In this document: positions 19,974 through 28,740 of the stretch, piece after piece
Numbering within the stretch: position 1 is the stretch's first letter
Layout: every line of letters starts with the position of its first letter
DNA from: Pseudomonas sp. RGM2987
Lineage (GTDB): Bacteria; Pseudomonadota; Gammaproteobacteria; Pseudomonadales; Pseudomonadaceae
DNA length: 64,000 nt
Assembly: GCF_022952855.1 (NCBI RefSeq)
Contig: NZ_JALJDX010000218.1
Span: 62,001 to 126,000, forward strand
Direction of reading: 5' to 3'
Notes under the pieces: model-generated
Database searches by the model: none
What the model was told of the DNA's origin: nothing
What the model saw: only the letters and a program-made list of their open reading frames with translations
Position numbers and translations under genes: made by a program

Positions 19974-20588
19974 TCAGGTCAGCTGTCTTACACCCAACCC
20001 TAGAATCAGCCCGCCGCACAGGCGATCAATCACTTTGCGCGCCTTCTGATACGCGGAGGAAATCCTTGACTGCGACAACGCCAGCGCAACCAACCCATAC
20101 CAAGTCAGCGAAACGACCACCACGACCGCCAGCATCGAAGCGAAGGTGCTGACCGAGACGTGGGCAGGGGCGGCGGCTGAAAAGACGGCGGCGTAGAAGG
20201 CCATGGATTTCGGATTGCCGATGTTGGTAATGACCCCCTGCAAGAAGGATTTCCGGACACTGCCAACCGGCTCCTCGTCAGCCTGTGAGACGGGATGCTT
20301 GCCTGCGTTAACGATCAAGCGTACCCCAAACCACATCAGGTACGCGGCACCCAGTATCTTCACGATCAGTGCCGCCCATGGGAAGGCTGCAAATATAAGA
20401 CCCAGGCCTGTGATCGCACAGCCAGACCAGAGTAGGTTCACGGTCACTATACCGGCGACTAAAGCCAGAGCCTCGGAACGTGTCGCGGCCACTGCCTTGT
20501 GAACAACGGCAACGAAGTTAGGCCCCGGAATTACCACGCCCGCCAGATAAACCCAGAAAACAGTGAGTACTGCAGCACTGTCGAACAT
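19974..20588 (-). CDS. LysE/RhtB-family amino acid exporter
   Basis: The protein has 204 residues, the normal size for LysE-type translocators. The N-terminus has the family mark VVIPGPNFVAVVHKA. About six hydrophobic helices follow (for example LALVAGIVTVNLLWSGCAI, IVKILGAAYLMWFGVRLI, FLQGVITNIGNPKSMAFYAA). The NIGNPKS stretch is the usual conserved N-P-K motif between helices. Such proteins export amino acids or their analogues across the inner membrane. The substrate cannot be read. It lies just outside the island, tail towards the right attachment remnant, and its start is 46 nt before a stretch leading to the LysR gene on the same strand. Confidence 0.88.
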   Translation of the reverse strand: MFDSAAVLTVFWVYLAGVVIPGPNFVAVVHKAVAATRSEALALVAGIVTVNLLWSGCAITGLGLIFAAFPWAALIVKILGAAYLMWFGVRLIVNAGKHPVSQADEEPVGSVRKSFLQGVITNIGNPKSMAFYAAVFSAAAPAHVSVSTFASMLAVVVVVSLTWYGLVALALSQSRISSAYQKARKVIDRLCGGLILGLGVRQLT

Positions 20589-20742
20589 TTCGATCCCTCG
20601 CGTTTATCGGCGTCGGCGCCTGGTTGAAAATTTCCTCACATTGTTATCGCGAGAGCAATGATTATTCGCAGCAGTCACTCGCAGAGTCTGACTTGGGCGC
20701 TAGAGCGATCACAAGGCGCAAGCGTCAAGTAACCCCGCCTCC

Positions 20743-21660
20743 TCAACCACGCTTCCCCTCCCCCAACCCAGCAATCAAAAAATCCCTGAACGCAGAAACC
20801 GCCGCCGGCAAATTACGTCCCGCCATGCTCTGCAGTTCAATACGCCGAGCCTTCATCCCTTCATCAAGGATTGGCAAGCATTGCAACTGCTTGTCCGCTA
20901 CCTGTTTGTGCAAGGTCATTTCGCTGGCCAGGCTGATCACTCCTTCTTCGCGCACGAAGCTATAGAGCGCGGCCACGTAATTGGTGGTCAACACCGGGTC
21001 AAACAACAACCCCTGTACACCGCAACAGATGTCGAACAGTTGCCGTATCGTGGTATCGGCCTTTGGTAACGCTATGGGCCAGGGTTGCAGCTCGGCGAGG
21101 CTGACTGCTTCACGCCCGGCCAAGGGATGGGAATTGGAAACCACGGCGAAAATCGCCCCGCTCAGAACATGTTCGACCTTGATCTCCTTTTGCGGCATCA
21201 GGCTGAAGGTCATCGCCAGATCCGCTTCGCCGGAACGAACCTTCTCAGTCGCCTCGGCAGGCGCACAGACCTCTAACGTGAAATGAATGCCCTGATACTC
21301 ACGCCTGAACGCGCTGATGCTTCTGGGCATGTATTCCAGTGCAAAGCCTTCCGAGCAGGCAACGTGCACATGACCGCGTTGCAAGCCATGCAGCTCGGTG
21401 ATCTCCAGCACCACCTGCTCGGCCTCGAGCTGCGACTTACGCGCATAAGCCGCCAGTCGCGCCCCCGCCTCACTGAGCACCATGCCCCGGGCACGACGCT
21501 CGAACAGGCTGGCATCCAGGGCCAGCTCGAGCTTGGAAATCTGTCGGCTCACCGCTGACGCTGCGACATTGAGCCGCACCGAGGCTTCGCTGATCGATCC
21601 GCATCGTGCTACTTCCAGAAAATAGCGCAGTGCCGTGGACTGCACACCATACAGCTGCAT
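20743..21660 (-). CDS. LysR-family transcriptional regulator
   Basis: The protein has 305 residues from ATG 21660. The frame is open further upstream, but this start gives the standard N-terminus (QSTALRYFLEVARCGSISEA with helix-turn-helix at about 18-60, VNAASAVSRQ-like text AASAVSRQISKLELAL). Residues 90-300 form the periplasmic-binding-protein-like effector domain. It is divergent to the peptide ABC transporter operon, with 183 nt between starts and an inverted repeat near its own start, so it most likely regulates that operon and itself. The inducer may be a peptide or amino acid derivative, by inference from the neighbours. Confidence 0.9.
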   Translation of the reverse strand: MQLYGVQSTALRYFLEVARCGSISEASVRLNVAASAVSRQISKLELALDASLFERRARGMVLSEAGARLAAYARKSQLEAEQVVLEITELHGLQRGHVHVACSEGFALEYMPRSISAFRREYQGIHFTLEVCAPAEATEKVRSGEADLAMTFSLMPQKEIKVEHVLSGAIFAVVSNSHPLAGREAVSLAELQPWPIALPKADTTIRQLFDICCGVQGLLFDPVLTTNYVAALYSFVREEGVISLASEMTLHKQVADKQLQCLPILDEGMKARRIELQSMAGRNLPAAVSAFRDFLIAGLGEGKRG

Positions 21661-21674
21661 CGGCGCCCCCAGGG

Positions 21675-21691
21675 ATTGCCTTTTCGGCAAT
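21675..21691. promoter_or_regulatory. Inverted repeat in the lysR/SBP divergent promoter region
   Basis: ATTGCC-TTTTC-GGCAAT has 6-bp arms and lies 14 nt upstream of the LysR start. LysR proteins bind T-N11-A dyads in such gaps, and ATTGCC...GGCAAT contains one. No footprint data exist here. Confidence 0.4.
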
Positions 21692-21843
21692 GCAAGTATC
21701 GAAATATTATTCTTGTGGCACTGATAGCCTTTCCCTACATTCGTGTCCAGACCAAAAAAACATGACCTGAGCTTCTCACCCTCCTTTACGCATTTGCGAC
21801 TCGCTGCCCTTTGACTCAACCACTCGCCAACGGAGACGACGGC

Positions 21844-23364
21844 ATGGGCATCAAAGGTTTCGCCTGCAGTATTGCGCTGATGGGCTTCATCAGCAGTTTT
21901 CCGGCTCATGCCGGTAAAGCCAACGACACCCTGGTTTACGCTTCCGACAGCGAGCCTGAGAACATCAGCCCCTATCACAATGATTTACGCGAAGGCGTGA
22001 TTCTCGGCCGGCTGATCTGGGACAACCTGATCTACCGCGATCCCAACAGCGGTGAATACAAACCCATGTTGGCCACCAGCTGGAAACAAGTCGACGACAC
22101 CACCATCGACTTTGAGCTGCGCAAAGGCGTCAAATTTCACAACGGCGACTCATTTACCGCCGACGATGTGGTGTTCACCCTCAACTACGTGGTGTCGCCC
22201 GAAGCGAAAGTCGTGACCGTGCAAAACGTCGACTGGATCAAGAGCGCCGAAAAAACCGGTGACTACAGCGTCCGCCTGTATTTGAAGAAGCCTTTCCCTC
22301 CGGCACTGGAATACCTGTCCAACGCCGTTCCGATGTTCCCCAAGCAATACTTCGAGAAGGTCGGCTTGGCCGAATTCAGTCGCAAGCCAATCGGTACCGG
22401 GCCGTATAAAGCCGTGTCGGTGGTGGCTGGCGAAGGCGTGACGATGGAGATTAACAAGGACTACTTCCCGGACAGCCCGCAAGGCAAGCCACATATCAGC
22501 CACCTCAAGTTCCGGGTGATTCCGGATGCCGAAACCCGCCTGGCCGAGTTGATGACCAATGGTGTCGATTGGACCTGGCGGGTGACCTCGGATCAGGCAG
22601 TCGACCTCAAAGGCATGCCGAACCTGACCGTGACCAGCAGCGAAACCATGCGCATCGGCTTCCTGATTCTTGATGCCCGGGGCACCTCCACCGACAACTC
22701 GCCGATGAAGAACCTCAAGGTGCGTCAGGCCATCAACCATGCGATCAACCGCAATGCGCTGGCCACGCAACTGGTGGGTGGCGAAGCCAAACCCTTGCAG
22801 GTTGCCTGTTATCCAGGCCAGTTCGGCTGCGATACCACCGCGGCCATGGTCTACAACTATGACCCGGCCAAGGCCAAGGCGCTGCTCGCCGAAGCCGGTT
22901 ACCCAAATGGTTTCGAGACTGAAATCTTCGCTTATCGCGACCGTGATTACGTCGAAGCCATCATCGGCAACCTGCGCGCGGTGGGCATCAACGCCAAGCT
23001 CCGCTTCTTGAAGTACGCCGCCCTGCGCGATCAGCAACGTGGCGGCAAGGTGCCAATGTCGTTCCAGGCCTGGGGCTCGTTCTCGATCCTCGATACCTCG
23101 GCGTCGGCCGGCACCTGGTTCAAGGGCAATCCGGACGACAACATCAAGGATCCGCAAGTCCAGGGTTGGTTGCAGACCGCTGACAACGCCCTCGACCCGC
23201 AATTGCGCAAGGACAACTACCGCAAGGCGTTGCAGCGCATCAGCGAACAGGCGTACTGGGCCCCACTATTCAACTACTCGATGAACTACGCCTACACCTC
23301 CGAACTGGCGTTCACGCCGTACCCGGATGAGCTGCCGCGTTTCGTTCAGTCCAGCTGGAAGTAA
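21844..23364 (+). CDS. Peptide-type ABC transporter substrate-binding protein
   Basis: The protein has 506 residues from ATG 21844, chosen because GGAGACG precedes it and it gives a proper signal peptide (MGIKGFACSIALMGFISSFP, cut after AHA). The mature protein is an SBP_bac_5/DppA-OppA type: DTLVYASDSEPENISPYHND near the start, the family stretch YKPMLATSWKQVDDTTIDFE then LRKGVKFHNGDSFTADDVVF, and a late VRQAINHAINRNAL. It binds di- or oligopeptides or similar solutes in the periplasm and hands them to the two permeases encoded next. It heads an operon of seven genes. The ligand cannot be read. Confidence 0.92.
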   Translation: MGIKGFACSIALMGFISSFPAHAGKANDTLVYASDSEPENISPYHNDLREGVILGRLIWDNLIYRDPNSGEYKPMLATSWKQVDDTTIDFELRKGVKFHNGDSFTADDVVFTLNYVVSPEAKVVTVQNVDWIKSAEKTGDYSVRLYLKKPFPPALEYLSNAVPMFPKQYFEKVGLAEFSRKPIGTGPYKAVSVVAGEGVTMEINKDYFPDSPQGKPHISHLKFRVIPDAETRLAELMTNGVDWTWRVTSDQAVDLKGMPNLTVTSSETMRIGFLILDARGTSTDNSPMKNLKVRQAINHAINRNALATQLVGGEAKPLQVACYPGQFGCDTTAAMVYNYDPAKAKALLAEAGYPNGFETEIFAYRDRDYVEAIIGNLRAVGINAKLRFLKYAALRDQQRGGKVPMSFQAWGSFSILDTSASAGTWFKGNPDDNIKDPQVQGWLQTADNALDPQLRKDNYRKALQRISEQAYWAPLFNYSMNYAYTSELAFTPYPDELPRFVQSSWK

Positions 23365-23469
23365 TCCGCAACCCAGCGGATTGATCAAGAGGTGCCGTGG
23401 CTTGCGGACTGACCCGTACCACGGACGCGTCCTCACACCTGTCATCCATTGGATATGAGGAAACTTGCC

Positions 23470-24387
23470 ATGCTTGGATTCCTTCTGCGCCGTCTGGGCA
23501 TCGCTATTTGCGTTGCCATTACCGTGTCGGTGATCAGCTTTTCTCTTCTACATCTGTCCGGCGACCTGGCTACGGCCATTGGCGGACCGGAAGCCACCAG
23601 CGAACAGATCGAACAGATCCGCGTGCAATACGGTTTGAACAAACCGCTACCGACCCAGTACTTCAACTGGCTGGGCGATTTGCTACGGCTGGACCTGGGC
23701 GACTCTTTTTTCTTTCAGGAATCGGTCTACAACCTTGTCGCCAGCCGCTTGCCGATTACCCTCGGGTTAGGTGCCACCGCGCTGGGTATCGCCTTGCTGG
23801 TGGCGATTCCCCTGGGCGTGCTGGCGGCGGTCAAACGCGACACCTGGGTTGACCGACTGGCCTTGAGCATCGCGGTGCAGGGTCAGGCGATGCCGAGTTT
23901 CTGGTTTGCGCTGATGTTGATCGTGGTGTTCGCGGTAACGCTCAAGTGGCTGCCGGTGTCCGGCAACTCGACCCTGCTGCACTTCGTCATGCCGGCCATT
24001 GCCTTGGGCTACTACGCGACCCCGGCAATCATGCGGCTGACCCGCGCCGGCATGCTGGATGTGCTCAGCTCCGATTACATCCGCACCGCCCGCGCCAAGG
24101 GCCTGCGACCTGCCCGCGTGTTGTTCAAGCACGCACTGCGCAACGCCTTGATTCCAGTGGTCGCGCTGGCGGCGGTGGAGTTTGGCTTCATGCTCGGCGG
24201 CTCGGTGGTGATCGAAACCGTGTTCTCCCTGCAGGGCATCGGGCAACTCGCCTGGGACGCCATCGCCCGGGATGACTTTCCGGTGGTACAGGCCGTGGTC
24301 CTGCTGATTGCGGTGATTTACATCATCCTCACCTTGCTGGCCGATGTGCTCAACGCACTGCTCGACCCGCGCATTCGCGTGCGCTAG
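23470..24387 (+). CDS. Peptide ABC transporter permease (DppB type)
   Basis: The protein has 305 residues. ATG 23470 is preferred because GAGGAA lies 8 nt upstream. In-frame starts at 23449 and 23455 add a few residues. It has an N-terminal membrane helix (FLLRRLGIAICVAITVSVIS), then the BPD_transp_1 core with five more helices. The EAA loop that docks the ATPase is SDYIRTARAKGLRPARVLFK (about 200-220). The pattern and length match DppB/OppB. It pairs with the DppC-type gene 10 nt downstream to form the channel for the solute delivered by the upstream binding protein. Confidence 0.92.
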   Translation: MLGFLLRRLGIAICVAITVSVISFSLLHLSGDLATAIGGPEATSEQIEQIRVQYGLNKPLPTQYFNWLGDLLRLDLGDSFFFQESVYNLVASRLPITLGLGATALGIALLVAIPLGVLAAVKRDTWVDRLALSIAVQGQAMPSFWFALMLIVVFAVTLKWLPVSGNSTLLHFVMPAIALGYYATPAIMRLTRAGMLDVLSSDYIRTARAKGLRPARVLFKHALRNALIPVVALAAVEFGFMLGGSVVIETVFSLQGIGQLAWDAIARDDFPVVQAVVLLIAVIYIILTLLADVLNALLDPRIRVR

Positions 24388-24396
24388 GAGGCTTAC

Positions 24397-25299
24397 ATGA
24401 GCACCCCCACGACCCTCGCGATCAATGACTACCTGCCACCCCCGAACAGCCTGAGCCGAGCCCTTGGCAAGAGCTTTCGTCATCGTGGTTTCGCCATCGG
24501 CGCAGTGTTGTTGCTGATCATCTTCGCTGGCGCACTGTTCGCGCCGTGGCTGGCACCTTACGACCCTTATGCGCAGGACGTGATGCTGCGCATGAAACCG
24601 CCGGCCTGGATGGCCAAAGGCACCTGGGACTACGTCCTTGGCACCGACAAGCTGGGGCGTGACTACCTGTCACGGCTGCTCTACGGCGCACGTATTTCAT
24701 TGTTCATCGGCATTGCGGCGGCGCTGATTTCCGGTTTTATCGGCACCGTCATGGGGCTGTTGGCGGGGTACTACGGCGGCAAGGTCGACGCGTTTATCAG
24801 CTACCTGATCACCACCCGGCTGGCGATGCCGGTGGTGATGGTCGCGCTGGCCTCGGCCTCGCTGATGGGCGGTTCACTGAAAGTGGTCATCATGCTGCTC
24901 GGCTGCCTGTTATGGGATCGCTTCGCGGTGGTGGTCAGGGCTTCGGTGCAACAGATTCGCGATGCGGAATATGTAGCGTCGGCCCAGGCGCTTGGCTGCT
25001 CGACGCTGCGCATTCTGGTCAGTGAAATTCTGCCCAATCTGGTCGGCGCGCTGATCGTCGTCGCGACGCTGGAAATGGCCCACGCGATCCTGCTGGAGTC
25101 GGCCCTGTCGTTCCTCGGGGTGGGCGTGCAACCGCCGACGCCGTCCTGGGGTTTGATGATCGCTGAAGGCAAACCCTACATGTTCTTTTCCCCGTGGGTC
25201 ATCGCCATTCCCGGCGTCGCCCTGATGATTCTGGTGCTGGGCATCAACCTGGTCGGCGACGGCCTGCGCGATCTGATTCTGCCCGACGGCCGTAACTAA
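24397..25299 (+). CDS. Peptide ABC transporter permease (DppC type)
   Basis: The protein has 300 residues. ATG 24397 has AGGAGG 5 nt upstream. The DppC/OppC N-terminal segment (HRGFAIGAVLLLIIFAGALF) and the periplasmic stretch GTDKLGRDYLSRLLYGARIS are typical, followed by five helices. The EAA docking loop is IRDAEYVASAQALGCSTLRI. It forms the inner-membrane heterodimer with the preceding permease. The gene ends 17 nt before the first ATPase gene, so the operon is compact. Confidence 0.92.
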   Translation: MSTPTTLAINDYLPPPNSLSRALGKSFRHRGFAIGAVLLLIIFAGALFAPWLAPYDPYAQDVMLRMKPPAWMAKGTWDYVLGTDKLGRDYLSRLLYGARISLFIGIAAALISGFIGTVMGLLAGYYGGKVDAFISYLITTRLAMPVVMVALASASLMGGSLKVVIMLLGCLLWDRFAVVVRASVQQIRDAEYVASAQALGCSTLRILVSEILPNLVGALIVVATLEMAHAILLESALSFLGVGVQPPTPSWGLMIAEGKPYMFFSPWVIAIPGVALMILVLGINLVGDGLRDLILPDGRN

Positions 25300-25316
25300 A
25301 TAGAGGAGTACCAAGC

Positions 25317-26333
25317 ATGGCACTACTCCATGTGGAAAACCTGCGCGTGGACATCCCCATGGGCAACCGCCCGACGCCGGATGACATGCTCCATGCAGTG
25401 CGCGGTCTGAACTTTGAAGTCGAGCGCGGTGAAATGCTGTGCATCGTCGGCGAATCCGGCTGCGGTAAATCCCTGACCTCGCTCGCACTGATGGACCTGT
25501 TGCCACGCAAGGCCAAACGTAGCGCGTCCCGGCTGACGCTGGACGGTATCGACATGATCGGCCAGAGCGAACGGCACATGTGCGACTTGCGCGGCAACCG
25601 TCTGGCGATGATCTTCCAGGAACCGATGACCTCGCTGAACCCGGCCTACAGCATTGGCGATCAGCTCAGCGAAGTGCTGACCCGGCACCACAAGGTATCG
25701 CGCAAGGATGCCCTCGCTCGCGCCGCGCAGATGCTGGAGAAAGTCGGCATCAGCAATGCCACCGAGCGCTTGCGTCAGTACCCGCATCAACTTTCCGGCG
25801 GTTTGCGCCAACGGGTGATCATTGCCATGGCGTTGATGTGCGAACCGGACCTGATCATCGCCGATGAGCCCACCACCGCATTGGACGTGACCATTCAAGC
25901 GCAGATCCTGCGCCTGATCCGCGACATTCAGAAAGAACTCGGCCTGGCGGTGATTTTCATCACCCATGACCTGGGGCTGGTGGCACGGATCGCCGATCGG
26001 GTCGCCGTGATGTATGCCGGGGAAATCGTCGAAACCGCCCCTGCCCGGCAGCTGTTCGAGAATCCGCAGCATCCGTACACCCGTGGCCTGCTGGCCAGTA
26101 TTCCAATCCCTGGCCGGACCAGACCGGGTGAGGCACTGGGTTCGATTCCAGGCCTGGTACCGAGCCTGGTGGGCGATCAGCAAGGGTGTGCGTTCCGCAA
26201 TCGTTGCGCCCAGGCGATGGCGGCCTGCGCGCAAGACATCCCCGAAATCGAACAGGACGGCCACATGGCCCGCTGCCTGTTCGCCACACCGGCCCCAGAG
26301 CCGATTCGCCTTCAAGAGAGGGCACGGTCATGA
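25317..26333 (+). CDS. Peptide ABC transporter ATPase (DppD type)
   Basis: The protein has 338 residues. ATG 25317 follows GAGGAGTA. The nucleotide-binding domain has Walker A GESGCGKSLTS (about 48-58), Q-loop IFQEPMTSLNPAY, signature LSGGLRQRVIIAM (slightly unusual in having Leu-Arg-Gln), Walker B LIIADEPTTALD and the switch His in FITHDLGLV. The C-terminal oligopeptide/dipeptide domain has a four-Cys iron-sulfur-type pattern (QGCAFRNRCAQAMAAC plus a late RCLF), as in DppD/OppD. It energises import. The stop overlaps the start of the next ATPase gene (ATGA). Confidence 0.93.
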   Translation: MALLHVENLRVDIPMGNRPTPDDMLHAVRGLNFEVERGEMLCIVGESGCGKSLTSLALMDLLPRKAKRSASRLTLDGIDMIGQSERHMCDLRGNRLAMIFQEPMTSLNPAYSIGDQLSEVLTRHHKVSRKDALARAAQMLEKVGISNATERLRQYPHQLSGGLRQRVIIAMALMCEPDLIIADEPTTALDVTIQAQILRLIRDIQKELGLAVIFITHDLGLVARIADRVAVMYAGEIVETAPARQLFENPQHPYTRGLLASIPIPGRTRPGEALGSIPGLVPSLVGDQQGCAFRNRCAQAMAACAQDIPEIEQDGHMARCLFATPAPEPIRLQERARS

Positions 26334-27319
26334 AAAAAGACATCGCTTTGGAGCTGTGTGACATTCGTCGCGAGTTTCGGATCAACCAGGGCTTTTTCAA
26401 ACCCGCCGCCACCCTGAAGGCCGTCGATGGGGTTTCCCTGCGCCTGATGCGTGGCGAGACCCTCGGCTTGGTAGGTGAATCCGGTTGCGGAAAAAGTACC
26501 CTGGCAAAGCTGCTGCTCGGCCTGTTGCCGCCGACCAGCGGCGATGTGCTGGTCAACGGCAAACATCTGGCGGCGACTGATCGCAGGGAAATGTCCCGGC
26601 ATATCCAGCCGATCTTCCAGGATCCGTATTCCTCGCTGAACCCACGCAAGACACTGCGCGAAATCGTGACCTTGCCGCTGATCGTGCACGGCATCGGCAG
26701 CACGGCCGAGCGGCGCAAGAAAACCGAAGCGATGCTTGATGTGGTCGGCCTGCCCAAACGCGTAATCGACAGTTACCCCAGTCAGCTGTCCGGCGGACAA
26801 CGCCAGCGCGTCGCGATCGCCCGCGCGCTGATCATGCGCCCCGATGTGTTGATCTGCGACGAGCCCACCTCCGCACTGGATGTGTCGGTGCAGGCGCAGA
26901 TTCTCAATCTGCTGCAAGACCTCAAGCACGAATTCGGCCTGACCTATCTGCTGATCAGCCACAACCTGGCGGTCATCGAACACCTCGCCGACCGGGTCGC
27001 GGTGATGTACCTGGGGCGCATCGTCGAAGAACGGACTCGTGGATCGTTGTTTGCCGAGCCTGGCCACCCTTATACCCGCGCCTTGCTGGATTCGGTGCTC
27101 ACGCCCGATCCGCGCCTGGGCATTCCCGAAATAGGACTGCACGGCACCTTTCCCAATCCGATGTCACCGCCGTCCGGTTGCGCTTTTCACCCGCGCTGCC
27201 CGAGCTGCTTCGCACCGTGCAAAACGGCCTACCCGGCCAATGATTCCATTATCGGAGGCAACGTGCGTTGCCACCTTCACGATACGCCTGCCCAAACACT
27301 GGAGCTTGTCCACTCATGA
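26330..27319 (+). CDS. Peptide ABC transporter ATPase (DppF type)
   Basis: The protein has 329 residues from ATG 26330, which overlaps the previous stop. The motifs are Walker A GESGCGKSTLAK, Q-loop IFQDPYSSLNPRK, signature LSGGQRQRVAIARAL, Walker B LICDEPTSALD and the switch His in LISHNLAVI. The tail has the family Cys pattern (SGCAFHPRCPSCFAPC). As the second, non-identical ATPase it completes a DppABCDF-like transporter. The longer upstream frame is rejected because it would lie deep inside the preceding gene. The stop overlaps the M20 peptidase start (ATGA), so peptide import and hydrolysis are translationally linked. Confidence 0.93.
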   Translation: MKKDIALELCDIRREFRINQGFFKPAATLKAVDGVSLRLMRGETLGLVGESGCGKSTLAKLLLGLLPPTSGDVLVNGKHLAATDRREMSRHIQPIFQDPYSSLNPRKTLREIVTLPLIVHGIGSTAERRKKTEAMLDVVGLPKRVIDSYPSQLSGGQRQRVAIARALIMRPDVLICDEPTSALDVSVQAQILNLLQDLKHEFGLTYLLISHNLAVIEHLADRVAVMYLGRIVEERTRGSLFAEPGHPYTRALLDSVLTPDPRLGIPEIGLHGTFPNPMSPPSGCAFHPRCPSCFAPCKTAYPANDSIIGGNVRCHLHDTPAQTLELVHS

Positions 27320-28740
27320 GTCGTTCATTGGCCATCAGCAACACCACAGCGCAATTCGACAACGGCAGTTTTTTTAATCTGCTCGCACGTAGCGTCGCCT
27401 TGCATACCGAAAGCCAGGCACCGGACAGCCAGCCCGAGTTGTATCGCTACCTCACGGACTTCATCACCCCTTATGTCGAGGCGATGGGCTTCGGTGTCGA
27501 TATCTATGACAACCCGGTGGCAGAGCGCGGCCCGTTCATGATCGCCACACGCATTGAACATCCAGAACTGCCGACCGTACTCAGCTACGGCCACGGTGAT
27601 GTGGTACGCGGCTATGAAGCGCAATGGCGTGAGGGCCTGTCGCCGTGGCAAGTCACTGTCGAAGGCGATCGCTGGTATGGCCGCGGCACGGCGGATAACA
27701 AAGGCCAGCACTTGATCAACCTGACCGCACTGGAGCAGACGCTCAAGGCTCGCGAAGGCAAGCTGGGGTTCAACGTCAAACTGCTGCTGGAAATGGGCGA
27801 AGAAGAAGGCTCGCCGGGCTTGAATGCATTCTGTGCCGCACACCGTGAAGAGCTCGCGGCGGATATTTTCATCGCCTCGGACGGCCCGCGCCTGGCGGCA
27901 TCACGGCCAACCATATTTCTGGGCTCACGTGGGGTGTTCAACTTCGAGCTGGTGGTCAATCTGCGCGAAGGCGCCCATCACTCTGGCAACTGGGGCGGGT
28001 TGCTGGCCAACCCTGGCATCATTCTGGCCAATGCCATCGCAAGCATGGTCGATGAGCACGGCCGAGTGAAAGTGGCGGGACTGATGCCTGAGGCACTGCC
28101 GGAGCCGGTTCGCCAGGCACTGGCCGACATCGACGTCGGTGGAGGACCGGGCGATCCGGAAATTGACGCCGACTGGGGTAATCCGCAGCTCTCGCTGAGT
28201 GAAAAGGTCTTCGGCTGGAACACCCTCGACGTCATCGCCTTCAAGACCGGCAACCCGGACGCCCCCGTGCACGCGATCCCCGGCAAGGCCAACGCCCACT
28301 GCCATATCCGCTTCGTGGTGAACAGCGACTACACGAGTTTTATCCCCGCGGTGCGCAGCCACCTGGATGCCCATGGTTTCAGCAACGTCGAGGTCAGGCA
28401 AAGCCGCATCGATGTGATGCACGCCACTCGGCTGGACCCGCAAAGCCCATGGGTTGATTGGGCGCTCAGCTCCTTGACGCAGACCACCGGCAAAAAACCT
28501 GCGCTGCTGCCAAACCTCGGTGGCTCGCTGCCCAACGACGTGTTCGCGGACGTGCTCGGCCTGCCAACCTTATGGGTGCCGCACTCATACCCAGCCTGCT
28601 CTCAACATGCGCCGAACGAGCACTTGCTGGCACCGGTGGTCAAGGAAAGCCTGCAAATCATGGCCGGACTGTTCTGGGACCTGGGCAACGACGCGGCACG
28701 CCTGACGCAGGAGCATCAGTTACGGGAGCAAGCGCAATGA
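27316..28740 (+). CDS. M20-family metallopeptidase
   Basis: The protein has 474 residues from ATG 27316, overlapping the previous stop. The M20 active-site blocks are present: the first metal His/Asp in LSYGHGDVVRG, the bridging Asp in WYGRGTADNKGQHL, the catalytic Glu pair in LLEMGEEEGSPGL, and a late His near PHSYPACSQHAPNEH. The dimerisation domain lies at about 215-360. Such enzymes hydrolyse dipeptides or remove acyl groups from amino acids with two zinc or cobalt ions. There is no signal peptide, so it acts in the cytosol on what the coupled transporter brings in. The exact substrate is unknown. Confidence 0.9.
   Translation: MSRSLAISNTTAQFDNGSFFNLLARSVALHTESQAPDSQPELYRYLTDFITPYVEAMGFGVDIYDNPVAERGPFMIATRIEHPELPTVLSYGHGDVVRGYEAQWREGLSPWQVTVEGDRWYGRGTADNKGQHLINLTALEQTLKAREGKLGFNVKLLLEMGEEEGSPGLNAFCAAHREELAADIFIASDGPRLAASRPTIFLGSRGVFNFELVVNLREGAHHSGNWGGLLANPGIILANAIASMVDEHGRVKVAGLMPEALPEPVRQALADIDVGGGPGDPEIDADWGNPQLSLSEKVFGWNTLDVIAFKTGNPDAPVHAIPGKANAHCHIRFVVNSDYTSFIPAVRSHLDAHGFSNVEVRQSRIDVMHATRLDPQSPWVDWALSSLTQTTGKKPALLPNLGGSLPNDVFADVLGLPTLWVPHSYPACSQHAPNEHLLAPVVKESLQIMAGLFWDLGNDAARLTQEHQLREQAQ

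Noticed and set aside
22150..23202. Minus-strand frame of 350 codons
   Set aside because: Antisense to the substrate-binding protein gene.
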